This document shows positions 55,488-63,890 of a stretch of DNA of 64,000 bases, one piece after another. The first letter of the stretch is position 1, and each line of letters opens with the position of its first letter. Origin of the DNA: DASXKD01 sp963762735 (GTDB lineage: Bacteria > Actinomycetota > Actinomycetes > Streptosporangiales > Streptosporangiaceae); NCBI GenBank assembly GCA_963762735.1, contig CAVXMG010000017.1, positions 67,319 through 131,318 on the forward strand. The letters run 5' to 3'. The position numbers and the translations under genes were made by a program. The notes beneath the pieces were generated by a model. The model searched no databases. It worked only from the letters and a program-made list of their open reading frames with translations, and was not told the origin of the DNA.

Positions 55488-56530
55488 GACCCTGCCCTCG
55501 CGGTGTCCTTGCCGCCTTGCTGGCCGCCCGCTTTCCGGCGGCCCCGGCGGCGCCCGCCTGCCTGGTCGTCCTCCTCGGCCGCGTGCCCGGTCAGGGCGAG
55601 GAACACGTCATCGAGCGAGGGCCGGCGCAGCGCCAGGCCGCGAGTCTCGACAGCGGCGCCGTCCAAGCCGCGTACCGCCTCGATGAGCGCCTCCGAGCCG
55701 CGGCCACCGACTCCCACACTGATCACACCGGTCTCCTCGTCCACATGGGGTTCGCTCTCGCCGATCTTCGCGATCGCCGTAGCGGCATCACTGAGCCGGG
55801 CCCGGTCCGGCACGGTGAACTCAAGCACGTCCCCGCCGATGCGGTCCTTCAGCTGCTCAGCCGTGCCCGCGGCGATGACCAGGCCATGGTCGATGACCAC
55901 GATCTCGTCGGCCAGCTCGTCGGCCTCGTCGAGATACTGGGTGGTGAGCAGCAGCGTCGTGCCCCGGGCGACCAGCGAACGGATGATGGCCCACATTCCC
56001 AGCCTCGACCGAGGGTCCAGGCCGCTCGTCGGCTCGTCAAGGAACAGCACCTTGGGGTGGCCGACCAGGCTGGCGGCCAGGTCCAGGCGCCGCTGCATGC
56101 CACCGGAGTAGCCTTTGGCCGACCGGTCAGCGGCGTCCACCAGGTCGAACTGCTCCAGCAACTCGGCGGCGCGGCTGCGCGCATCCGCCCGTCTCAGGTG
56201 GTACAGCCGCCCGATGAGCTCGAGGTTTTCCCGGCCAGTGAGCTCCTCCTGAATGGCCGCCGACTGGCCGGCCAGGCCGATCGAGCGGCGCACCGCGGCT
56301 GCCTCGCGGACGACGTCGTGGCCGTCCACCACGGCCCGCCCCGCGTCCGGCAGCAGCAAGGTCGTCAGGATGCGCACGGCGGTCGTCTTGCCCGCGCCAT
56401 TCGGCCCGAGGACGCCGAGCACCGTCCCTTGCGGGACGGACAGGTCGATGCCGCGCAGCGCGCGCACGTCCCCGAACGACTTGGTCAATCCCTCCACCAA
56501 GATCGCCGGTCCTGAACTTGTCAGTGACAC
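55484..56530 (-). CDS. ABC drug-export ATPase (DrrA-like)
   Basis: 348 residues from GTG 56530. Walker A LGPNGAGKTTAVRIL, Q-loop region GLAGQSAAIQEELTG, signature YSGGMQRRLDLAASL, Walker B VLFLDEPTSGLDPRSR and the switch His in LLLTTQYLDEADELAD are all present. The C-terminal domain (GDVLEFTVPDRARLSDA, ALRRPSLDDVFLALTG) is the regulatory extension of DrrA-type ATPases. It is followed by the permease gene with an ATGA overlap. The substrate is unknown. Confidence 0.94.
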   Translation of the reverse strand: MSLTSSGPAILVEGLTKSFGDVRALRGIDLSVPQGTVLGVLGPNGAGKTTAVRILTTLLLPDAGRAVVDGHDVVREAAAVRRSIGLAGQSAAIQEELTGRENLELIGRLYHLRRADARSRAAELLEQFDLVDAADRSAKGYSGGMQRRLDLAASLVGHPKVLFLDEPTSGLDPRSRLGMWAIIRSLVARGTTLLLTTQYLDEADELADEIVVIDHGLVIAAGTAEQLKDRIGGDVLEFTVPDRARLSDAATAIAKIGESEPHVDEETGVISVGVGGRGSEALIEAVRGLDGAAVETRGLALRRPSLDDVFLALTGHAAEEDDQAGGRRRGRRKAGGQQGGKDTARAGS

Positions 56531-56708
56531 CTAACCTCCCGTGCAGACTGGCAGCCGCACCTGCGGTACAGCGCCACGAACTTACCGGCCGCCCTGCCAT
56601 ACCGCGACCGAAAAACCCTCCGGGCTCCCCCACCCACAAACGCTACCGACGGCCTCTGACGTTCCATAACAGCCTCACCCCGCTGCCCGGCGCGGCAGCG
56701 GGATGCCG

Positions 56709-57923
56709 TCATTTGCGCAACGCGGGAAGCAGGCCGAGCGCGGTCACGATGATGGCTGCCCCGGCGAGCGCCATTGCGCCCCCGGCTGAGGTGATTTCTG
56801 CGACTGCCCCGAAGAGGGCGGGTCCAGCGCCCTGGAAGGTCATCAGGCCTGTTGAGAGCAGGCCGAATGCCTGGCCGAGGACGGGCGCGGGCACGACGTC
56901 AAGGAAGCGGCGCTGGATTCCGAGGATATAAGCGGGGCCGATGCCGGTAACGACCAGAAGGCCTGCCGCGACCGGCAGCGGGGGGCCAGCGGCGAAAGCG
57001 AGAAGTGGCAGCCCGGCCGCCATCATGAGGGGGATGGTGAGCCGCTCGCGGGTGGCGGGCCGCAGTAGCCTGCCAGCGGCGAAGTCTCCCGCGATCATCC
57101 CGGCGGGGACGCAGGCAAGCACCAGGCCCGGTGAGCCAGCCGGGAAACCGTGCTGGGCGGCGTAGGGGACGATCAGGCTCTCGGCGGCGGCGATGAAGGC
57201 CGGCGGCAGCCATGTGGCCAGCAGCAGAATTCGCACGGCTGGGTCGGCGATGAGCTGCCGGTTCACCGTCCGGCTCTGCCGCAGCATGGATACTGGCGGC
57301 TGGCCGGCGGGCTTTGCCGTCGCGGGCAGGCTGGGCAGCCACACCCGGATCGCCGCTGCGGCCCCCAGGTGGCATGCGGCGGTCACCAGCAGGGCGTGCT
57401 GGGTGCCGAGGGCCGCCACAGTCGCGCCGCCCGCGGCAAGGCCGAGGAGTTGCGCAGCGGAAGCGGCGATGTTTGCCAGTGAGCGCCCCAGCACGTACGC
57501 GTCGCCGTCGAGCGCTTCTGCGATCAGCCGGCTGGACGCGCCGCCGAAGACCGGCGTCAGGCAGGCGATGCCGGCGACCAGGGCCAGGCTCGCCGCGACG
57601 GGCAAGCCCGCCAGTGCGAGTACCGCCGCGGTGGCGGCTTCCAGGCCGTAGCCGGCGGTGAGGAGCGGGCGTGGCCGCACGCGGTCGGCGAGGGCGCCGA
57701 GCAGCGTTCCCCCGATCGCCTGCGGCAGGAAGGCGACGCCGTAGGTCATGGCGGCGAGCAGCGGGGAGCCGGTGACCGCGAAGATCAGCATCGACAGCGC
57801 CACCGTCCGCAGCGTGTCGGCGCCGATGGCCAGTGACCGGGTCAGCAGCAGCAGCCGGAATCGGGGCTCGGCGAACACCTCCCGGTAGGTCACCTGCTGT
57901 GCTGCGGGGGCGGTTGTGGTCAT
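56709..57923 (-). CDS. MFS transporter (12-helix exporter)
   Basis: 404 residues from ATG 57923. There are about twelve hydrophobic segments and the MFS loop pattern GTLLGALADRVRPRPLL after the second helix, repeated as GDFAAGRLLRPATRERL in the second half. It resembles actinobacterial macrolide/drug exporters of the MFS_3 type. It is divergent from an ArsR/DUF5937 regulator, with a palindrome TTACGT-N6-ACGTAA between them, an arrangement typical of regulator-controlled efflux. The substrate is unknown. Confidence 0.88.
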   Translation of the reverse strand: MTTTAPAAQQVTYREVFAEPRFRLLLLTRSLAIGADTLRTVALSMLIFAVTGSPLLAAMTYGVAFLPQAIGGTLLGALADRVRPRPLLTAGYGLEAATAAVLALAGLPVAASLALVAGIACLTPVFGGASSRLIAEALDGDAYVLGRSLANIAASAAQLLGLAAGGATVAALGTQHALLVTAACHLGAAAAIRVWLPSLPATAKPAGQPPVSMLRQSRTVNRQLIADPAVRILLLATWLPPAFIAAAESLIVPYAAQHGFPAGSPGLVLACVPAGMIAGDFAAGRLLRPATRERLTIPLMMAAGLPLLAFAAGPPLPVAAGLLVVTGIGPAYILGIQRRFLDVVPAPVLGQAFGLLSTGLMTFQGAGPALFGAVAEITSAGGAMALAGAAIIVTALGLLPALRK

Positions 57924-57961
57924 ACAGCCAGCCTTCGCGCCAGCCGCAGCGAGAGCCATTG

Positions 57962-57979
57962 TTACGTTTCTGGACGTAA
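57962..57979. promoter_or_regulatory. Operator palindrome between the MFS and ArsR-type genes
   Basis: TTACGTTTCTGGACGTAA has perfect 6-bp arms around TTCTGG. It overlaps the TAAGGT -10 box of the regulator gene and lies 39 nt upstream of the MFS start, so one bound dimer could repress both. Confidence 0.72.
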
Positions 57980-57989
57980 GGTTGGGAGC

Positions 57990-58982
57990 GTGCTGCGGTT
58001 TGAGGTGGGCGCGGATGACCTGCTGCGGAGCCGGTTCGCGATCTCGCCGCTGTTCGAGCTGGACAACCTGCTCCGCAAGCTCTCCGGCCTGTCGCCGTAC
58101 CGGCTGCCCGGCGCCTGGTCGGCCCGGCTGATGCCGGTCTACCGCAAGCTCCGCGCCACCACCGACCTCGATGCGGTGCTTGCGCTGCACAGCCGCACGC
58201 GGGGGCCCGGCTTCGCCGCACCGCCGCCGCGCAGCCTGGCCCAGAGCATCGAGGACGACCTGGCAACCGTCCGCACGACGGCGCTGGCGGACGCGCGGCG
58301 CGAGATCGCCCAGTGCCTGAACCTGCGCCCCGCCTATAACGAACGGATCCTGACTATCCTGCGCAGCGACGATGTCGTGGAGCGAACGGCCCGCGCCCTG
58401 CAGACCGCCTGGACAGAACTGCTCGCCGCCGACTGGCTGCAGCTTCGTGCCCTGTGTGAACGCGATGTCGTGCACCGCGCCGGGCAGCTGAGCAGGTCCG
58501 GCTGGGTCGCGGCGCTGGATGGGCTGCACCCCCGGGTCCGCTGGCGCGACGGCGCCATCGAAATCCTGCGCTCCGCGGAAAACCGGACCGTCTCCCTCGG
58601 CGGCCAGGGGCTGCTGCTGGTGCCCTCGGCGTTCTTGTGGCCGCAGGTGTCCGCGCACGTCGACGAGCCCTGGCCAGCGACGCTGATCTATCCGGCGCGC
58701 GGGATCGCCGCACTCTGGGAAACGCCGTCCGCGGTCATCCAAGGCGCGCTCGGCACCCTGGTCGGCCGGGCCCGCGCTGGCCTGCTCACCGCGCTGGACG
58801 AGCCTGCCAGCACCACCCAGCTAGCCCGCAGCCTCGGGCTCGCCACCGGCGCGGTTGGTGACCATCTCGCGATCTTGCACGGCGCCGGGCTGCTCACCAA
58901 GGCCCGGTCCGGGCGCTCGGTCCTGTACCGCCGCACCCCGCTCGGTGACGCCCTCGTTGCCGCAAGCTCGGCGATCCGGTGA
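57990..58982 (+). CDS. ArsR-type winged-helix regulator with DUF5937-like N-terminal domain
   Basis: 330 residues from GTG 57990, with TAAGGT 7 nt upstream. A long N-terminal domain (RSRFAISPLFELDNLLRKLSG, then RPAYNERILTILRSDDVVER) precedes a C-terminal winged helix: RAGLLTALDEPASTTQLARSLGLATGAVGDHLAILHGAGLLTKARSGRSVLYRRTPLGDAL. This arrangement of ArsR-like regulators beside MFS exporters is frequent in actinobacteria. The N-terminal domain presumably binds the exported compound. Confidence 0.88.
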   Translation: MLRFEVGADDLLRSRFAISPLFELDNLLRKLSGLSPYRLPGAWSARLMPVYRKLRATTDLDAVLALHSRTRGPGFAAPPPRSLAQSIEDDLATVRTTALADARREIAQCLNLRPAYNERILTILRSDDVVERTARALQTAWTELLAADWLQLRALCERDVVHRAGQLSRSGWVAALDGLHPRVRWRDGAIEILRSAENRTVSLGGQGLLLVPSAFLWPQVSAHVDEPWPATLIYPARGIAALWETPSAVIQGALGTLVGRARAGLLTALDEPASTTQLARSLGLATGAVGDHLAILHGAGLLTKARSGRSVLYRRTPLGDALVAASSAIR

Positions 58983-59474
58983 GCACGGACTCAGCCTCCG
59001 CGCCGGTCGGGCGGTCAGGCTGAGCCGTGTGCCGGCCACTGGCCTCTTGGACTAGCAGGGGGCCGCGCTTGTCCTACCTGTGGAGGGGGCGTAGCGTCCC
59101 GAAGAGGAAGGTGTGCTCGTTTATCTGCGTGCAAAACGAGATTGAGATTCCTCCCGGCTGCCCTGGACCTCGGTGGCGCTTCGCGCAGCCAAGCCGAGGT
59201 GGCATATGGCAGCACCTGTCCCCCACCGTGCTCCGTTCTCCTTCAGTGACCAGCGGATTCTGTTCTCTGCCCGTGGTACGCGTGTCGTCTTGTGGGCGGC
59301 GGCCGGCACCATCGGGCCACCCCGGCTCGGAGCGGGCCTGGGCGGCTACGAGCGCAGCGACAGAGGTGACCAGGTTCGCGGCCGGTAAGGAGGTCTTCGG
59401 CATCAGCCGGGGTTCCTTGCCAGCTTGATTTCGTGCCGGGGCTTCCCGGCAAGACTTGCCGTGGAGGCACCGTC
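58983..59474. other. Long intergenic stretch after the ArsR-type gene
   Basis: 492 nt. It holds the terminator at 58990-59024 and a small GCCGGG-GCTT-CCCGGC hairpin near 59440 just before the glycosyltransferase ribosome-binding site. The frames present have no coding character that I can support. Confidence 0.45.
58990..59024 (+). terminator. Hairpin terminator after the ArsR-type gene
   Basis: CTCAGCCT pairs with AGGCTGAG across a GC-rich loop that can pair further; it lies 8 nt after the stop codon. Confidence 0.65.
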
Positions 59475-61031
59475 ATGGACCAGCCAGCCGGTTCCGCCGC
59501 CCCTATCCCTCAGCCTGCCGTCCTGGCCGTCACGCCGGCCTCGCCGGCAGGCGTTTCGCCCTCCGATCGGGTGCCAGCGCTCGCCTGGTTCATCGCGGCG
59601 GTGTTCGTGGCGGTCGAGCTCGCGGTGAGCGGCCGGTACGGCTTCATGCAGGACGAGCTGTACTTCATCGAGGCTGGGCGCCATCTGGCGTTCGGCTACG
59701 TGGATCAGCCGCCGCTCACGCCGCTGCTCACCCGCGTCTCGGAGGTAGCCGGTCTCAGCCCTACAGCGATCCGGGTCATCCCGGCACTGGCGGGCGGGGC
59801 GGTGGTGGTCGCGGCGGCCCGGTTCGCGGCGCTGTTCGGCGCTGGCCGGCTCGGCAGGGTGCTGGCCGCCCTCACCATGGCATGCACTCCGGTCCTGCTC
59901 GGGGCCGACCACGTAGACAACACCACGCCGCTGGACCTGCTGGCCTGGACGGCAGTCCTGCTGTGCGTCACCACGGCACTGCTGCGGCGCAGGCCAAGGT
60001 GGTGGCTTGGCGCCGGCGCCGCGGCCGGGATCGGGCTCGAGACCAACAACCTGATGCTCCTGCTGCTCCTAGGCCTCGGCCTGGGCGTCCTCCTCTCCCA
60101 GTACGCCGCGGTCCTGCGCACGAGATGGCCGTGGCTGGGCGCCGGCATTGCCGCGGTGATCTGGGCTCCCAACCTGATCTGGCAGGCCACGCACGGGTGG
60201 CCACAGCTGGCCATGGCTTCGGCGTTGCATCAGCAGAACGCCACCCTGGCCGATTACCTGGGCGGGGTGCCAGCCCAGCTGGTCTACGTGGGGCTGGTGG
60301 GCGCGGCGCTGGTCATCGCGGGCTGCATCAGGCTCTGGCGGACACCCGAGCTGCGGTTCATCGCCATCGCCGTCACGCTTGTCGTCGTCTACGTGCTGGC
60401 CTGGGTGCCAGGCAAGGCGTATTACACCGACGGGTTGGCACCCGCTGTGCTGGCAGCCGGTTCCCTCGCCACCGAGCGCTGGATCGCCCGGGTTCGCCGG
60501 CCCCGGCTGCTGCGGAACGCCGTATTCATCGCGGTCCTTGCCGCCACGGCCGTGATCTTGCCCGTCGACCTGCCGCTCGTGCCGGTCGGTGACCTGCACA
60601 ACCTGCCGGCTTCCGCCCAGCACAGCTCCAATGTCGGGGACACGGTCGGCTGGCCGCAACTCGTCCACGCGGTAGCCGCGCAGGACGCGGCGCGGGTCCG
60701 CGCCGGCCAGCCGCCAACATCGATCTTCACCGGCTACTACGCAGAGGCAGGTGCGCTGGACGTCCTGGGCTCCGCCTACCACCTGCCGCCCGTGCTCTCC
60801 GGCCACAACGCCTACTGGATGTGGGGGCCCGGGCACGCCTCCGACCGGACAGTCCTCGTGGTCGACGCACTGGGCTCGCTGCGCCCCCATTTCGCAAACT
60901 GCCACCTCCTTGCCACCTACCACGCCCCCTACCAGGTGCAGAACGACTGGACCGGCATTCAGATCGGTATCTGCACCGGCCCGGTGGCCAGCTGGCACAC
61001 ACTATGGCCCCACCTCAAGCACTACGGCTGA
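59475..61031 (+). CDS. GT39-like (PMT/ArnT-type) integral membrane glycosyltransferase
   Basis: 518 residues from ATG 59475, with GGAGG 8 nt upstream. After a Pro/Ala-rich N-terminus, about eleven membrane helices follow. The first outside loop has the acidic motif GRYGFMQDELYFIEAGRHLAFGYVDQPPLTPLL, with the DE pair that is catalytic in lipid-linked-sugar transferases. A later SFMPGKAYYTDGL-like segment (AWVPGKAYYTDGLAP) and a C-terminal soluble part with Trp/Tyr follow. Such enzymes move a sugar from polyprenyl phosphate to lipid or protein at the outer face. Donor and acceptor cannot be assigned. Confidence 0.87.
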   Translation: MDQPAGSAAPIPQPAVLAVTPASPAGVSPSDRVPALAWFIAAVFVAVELAVSGRYGFMQDELYFIEAGRHLAFGYVDQPPLTPLLTRVSEVAGLSPTAIRVIPALAGGAVVVAAARFAALFGAGRLGRVLAALTMACTPVLLGADHVDNTTPLDLLAWTAVLLCVTTALLRRRPRWWLGAGAAAGIGLETNNLMLLLLLGLGLGVLLSQYAAVLRTRWPWLGAGIAAVIWAPNLIWQATHGWPQLAMASALHQQNATLADYLGGVPAQLVYVGLVGAALVIAGCIRLWRTPELRFIAIAVTLVVVYVLAWVPGKAYYTDGLAPAVLAAGSLATERWIARVRRPRLLRNAVFIAVLAATAVILPVDLPLVPVGDLHNLPASAQHSSNVGDTVGWPQLVHAVAAQDAARVRAGQPPTSIFTGYYAEAGALDVLGSAYHLPPVLSGHNAYWMWGPGHASDRTVLVVDALGSLRPHFANCHLLATYHAPYQVQNDWTGIQIGICTGPVASWHTLWPHLKHYG

Positions 61032-61131
61032 ACCACAAGCGCGCTAACAACCTGCGCGAAACGTCGAGGGCCGGGCGCAGCAAAGGGATCGGCTGGTGCC
61101 TTGTCCTTGTATAGGGCCAGGAGGCGCGCGG

Positions 61132-61686
61132 TCATCGTGCCGCCCTCCTGTACCGCGCCAGGACTGCGGCACCGGCCTGCCCGGCCGACACGAGCTCCAG
61201 GTCGGCGGGCTGGCCAGCGGGAAACAGCCGCTCGCCGGTGCCGAGGATGGTGGGGAAGGTCAACAGCCGGTACTCGTCGATCAGGTCGTTGGCCATAAGT
61301 GTGTGCACGATGCTCAGGCTGCCGGCGATGATTACGTCCCGCCGCTGGCGCTTGACCGCATCGATGATGTCGCCGTCCACGGCTTGTGAGTTCGCCCACG
61401 CCGAGGTGCCGGTCAGGGTGCGGGTGGCGACCAGCTTCGGCACGGCGTTCATCCGGGCCGAGAACGGGTCGTCGCGCCTGGGCCAGATCCCGGAGAACAG
61501 CTCCCATGTCTTCCTGCCCAGCAGCAGGACTCCCTCATCCAGCACGCTGCCGAGCCGGAACTTGTCCCCGGCGACCGCTTCGGGGCCGTGCCGGAACGCC
61601 CAGCCGCCGGCTGGGGTGCCCCCGGACCCATCAGGGTCGGTGACGATCCCATCCAGGGTGATGAATTCGATGACGATAACGCTCAC
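61132..61686 (-). CDS. Dihydrofolate-reductase-like / RibD C-terminal domain protein
   Basis: 184 residues from GTG 61686. The fold is seen as VIEFITLDGIVTDPDG, LLLGRKTWELFSGIWP, NAVPKLVATRTL, DVIIAGSLSIVHTLMANDLIDEYRLLTFPTILGTGERLF. This is the RibD_C / YyaP-YwjB group, NADPH-binding proteins of unknown substrate that are common in actinobacteria. It faces the glycosyltransferase gene convergently, about 100 nt apart. Confidence 0.88.
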   Translation of the reverse strand: MSVIVIEFITLDGIVTDPDGSGGTPAGGWAFRHGPEAVAGDKFRLGSVLDEGVLLLGRKTWELFSGIWPRRDDPFSARMNAVPKLVATRTLTGTSAWANSQAVDGDIIDAVKRQRRDVIIAGSLSIVHTLMANDLIDEYRLLTFPTILGTGERLFPAGQPADLELVSAGQAGAAVLARYRRAAR

Positions 61687-61781
61687 CGTGGCTTCCCTTT
61701 CGCTCGATGCTCACCGGTACATACCGGCGGCATCACCGGGACTCATCGCGGCGGGGTGGACCTCGGTGAATGCGCTCGGCA

Positions 61782-61952
61782 CTATGAGGCTTGGCTCAGC
61801 CCCAGTTCGGCGTATTCGGCCAGAAGATCGCTCAGCGAGATGCCACGGCGTGTGGCCTCGGCCGCGAGCCGCTCGGCAAGCTCGGCAGGAAGGACGATGC
61901 TGCGGCGGACGCTATCGTCGCGCTCCCAGCCCTCGTCACTGAAGTCACGCAC
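61782..61952 (-). CDS. Small ribbon-helix-helix type protein, possible antitoxin or regulator
   Basis: 56 residues from GTG 61952, with GAGGAG 5 nt upstream. The sequence RDFSDEGWERDDSVRRSIVLPAELAERLAAEATRRGISLSDLLAEYAELGLSQAS has the beta strand (RRSIVLP) and two helices of a CopG/RHH DNA-binding protein. It overlaps the 3' end of the lysine hydroxylase gene by 8 nt and is probably co-transcribed with it. No toxin gene is seen next to it, so an antitoxin role is doubtful; control of the hydroxylase operon is possible. Confidence 0.72.
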   Translation of the reverse strand: MRDFSDEGWERDDSVRRSIVLPAELAERLAAEATRRGISLSDLLAEYAELGLSQAS

Positions 61953-63219
61953 GCTCGCTCCTCTCCTGTGCCAGCGCTCCGGCGTCGTTGACCGCGACGT
62001 AGCGGCGAAGGATGCGGTCACTCAACAGGCCAAGGCAGCTGAGGTTCGGAAACCCCGGCCCTTGCGCGAGCCCTGCCATGACCGGCAGGTGCAGCGGCGG
62101 CGCCAGGCCGGACACGGACAGATCGACGTCGATCCTATGGTCAAGGTCGCCGTCGCCCAGCGCACCCCGGTAGCGGCCGGCGGCGTCCTCACCCAGGAGG
62201 GCCTCGAACCAGCGCCCATCAAAGCCGATGGCAACAACAACGGCATCATAGGCAACACGCTCGCGCTCATCGTCGTATGCGATGGTCACAATCACGTCTT
62301 GCTCGCGCGCCTCAATCGCAGCCGCCCGCCCCGCAAGCGCGCGGAAGCCACGCGCCTGGTTGAGCGCCGCCTCGGCTTGCAACGAGAAGACACCACGATC
62401 GGTGCGCTCAAGAAACTCACGCCGGTGCGTCTCGGCCAGCCGGGGCCAGTCCGCGGGATCGGAGTAGAACCGGTTCTCGTCGTAACTCTCGCCGCGCGAG
62501 TACAGGACGCCGCGAGCGGTCAGCACGTCGATCGTGGAGCGCTTGTGGAAACGTTTCACCAGATCGATGACCACCGACGCGGCAGTCTCGCCGCTGCCGA
62601 TAACGCAGACATTCTGCGCGCGCTGATGGTTGAGCTCATGTGCCGCGAGCCAGTAGGTCCGCCCGTCAAGGACCCGGGGGTGATCATGCGGCTGACCAGG
62701 CACCGTGATGGCCGGCCCGGCACCGGTGATGACCAGGCCATCGGCAGCAATCTCATCACCCGCCGCGAGCCTGACCTCCCAGCGATCACCGCCGGTGACC
62801 TCCAGGCCGGTCACGATTCCGGAGACAATCTCCGCCTCCGCCGCGTCGGCGACTTCGCGCAGGTATGCGCTCCACGCGCGATGCGTCGGACGCATCCGGC
62901 CGCGGTCGATCCAGTCGCTGTAGGCGCCGTGCCTAATCAGGTGGCGCTGCCAGCTGTACTCCGCCATCGCCGCGACCACATCGGCGGATGCATCGCCCCA
63001 GCCCGCCGTATACGGGTAGCCGACGTCCTTCTCCGGCGGCGTCCCCAACGGCAGCAGGCCGTTGGTGTATCCCTGGCGCCCGCTCCAATTCCCAGCGGCC
63101 TGGCCACGGTCGACCAGCACAACACGCGGCACCGGCAAGCCGGCAGCGGCGAGCGCACGGGCCTTCGCGGCGATCGCAATGCCCTTCGGGCCGGCGCCGA
63201 CGACAGCAAGCATTGGCAC
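61945..63219 (-). CDS. MbtG-like L-lysine N6-monooxygenase (SidA/IucD/PvdA family)
   Basis: 424 residues from GTG 63219, with TATCCT 6 nt upstream. The flavin motif is LAVVGAGPKGIAIAAKA, followed by NWSGRQGYTNGLLPLGTPPEKDVGYPY and YSWQRHLIRHGAYSDWIDRGRMRPTHRAWSAYL, then the NADPH motif VCVIGSGETAASVVI, SRGESYDENRFYSDPADW, RTDRGVFS and the end AGLAQGPGFPNLSCLGLLSDRIL. These blocks closely follow mycobacterial MbtG, which hydroxylates the lysine side-chain nitrogen for mycobactin hydroxamates. No siderophore NRPS, ligase or transport gene is adjacent; the NRPS piece at the other end of the window is about 60 kb away. Confidence 0.88.
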   Translation of the reverse strand: MPMLAVVGAGPKGIAIAAKARALAAAGLPVPRVVLVDRGQAAGNWSGRQGYTNGLLPLGTPPEKDVGYPYTAGWGDASADVVAAMAEYSWQRHLIRHGAYSDWIDRGRMRPTHRAWSAYLREVADAAEAEIVSGIVTGLEVTGGDRWEVRLAAGDEIAADGLVITGAGPAITVPGQPHDHPRVLDGRTYWLAAHELNHQRAQNVCVIGSGETAASVVIDLVKRFHKRSTIDVLTARGVLYSRGESYDENRFYSDPADWPRLAETHRREFLERTDRGVFSLQAEAALNQARGFRALAGRAAAIEAREQDVIVTIAYDDERERVAYDAVVVAIGFDGRWFEALLGEDAAGRYRGALGDGDLDHRIDVDLSVSGLAPPLHLPVMAGLAQGPGFPNLSCLGLLSDRILRRYVAVNDAGALAQERSERA

Positions 63220-63374
63220 CTAGCGAGGATAACCACGTATCGTCGGCAAGGCTGCCGCGCCCGGAGCCGAACTACCGCCCCTGGCAGCCAGCCTCCCATC
63301 ATCGACCCGCACACCGACCCGTCGGCGGCCCCAGTCCGGCACCGCTGGAAGTCCTGAATGATGGCGCGGCTGAC

Positions 63375-63890
63375 TCAGGACGAGACCCTGTCGGTGCGGT
63401 GCGGCAGCTTCCAGCCGGGGCGGACGTAGTGGCACGTGTACCCGTTGGGGTAATGCTCCAGATAGTCCTGGTGCTCAGGCTCGGCCTCCCAGAACGGCCC
63501 GGCGGGCGTCACCTCGGTGACCACCTTGCCCGGCCACAGGCCCGAGGCCTCGACGTCGGCGATGGTGTCGTCGGCGGTCTGCCTCTGCGCATCGCTGAGG
63601 TAGAAGATGGCGGACCGGTAGCTGGTCCCGATGTCGTTGCCCTGTCGGTTCAGCGTGGTCGGGTCGTGGACCTGGAAGAAGAACTCCAGCAGGTCCCGGT
63701 AGGAGATCTGGTCCGGGTCGAAGGTGATCTCGATCGCCTCGGCGTGGCCGTGGTGGTTGCGGTAGGTCGCGTTCGGCACGTCACCGCCGGTATAACCAAC
63801 CCTGGTCGAGATCACGCCGGGGAGCTTGCGGATGAGATCCTGCATGCCCCAGAAACAGCCGCCAGCGAGGATGGCCTTCTCGGTCTTCAT
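63375..63890 (-). CDS. msrA: Peptide-methionine (S)-S-oxide reductase MsrA
   Basis: 171 residues from ATG 63890 with GGGAG upstream. The active-site motif is ILAGGCFWGMQDLI, followed by GYTGGDVPNATYRNHHGHAEAIEITFDP, FFFQVHDPTTLNRQGNDIGTSYRSAIFY and EAEPEHQDYLEHYPNGYTCHYVRPGWKLP. It reduces the S-epimer of methionine sulfoxide in proteins. MsrB is not fused or adjacent. The length is normal. Confidence 0.96.
   Translation of the reverse strand: MKTEKAILAGGCFWGMQDLIRKLPGVISTRVGYTGGDVPNATYRNHHGHAEAIEITFDPDQISYRDLLEFFFQVHDPTTLNRQGNDIGTSYRSAIFYLSDAQRQTADDTIADVEASGLWPGKVVTEVTPAGPFWEAEPEHQDYLEHYPNGYTCHYVRPGWKLPHRTDRVSS

Noticed and set aside
59027..59428. Plus-strand frame of 133 codons before the glycosyltransferase
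   Set aside because: No start signal, no conserved pattern, and composition (many Cys, Trp, Ser) typical of chance frames.
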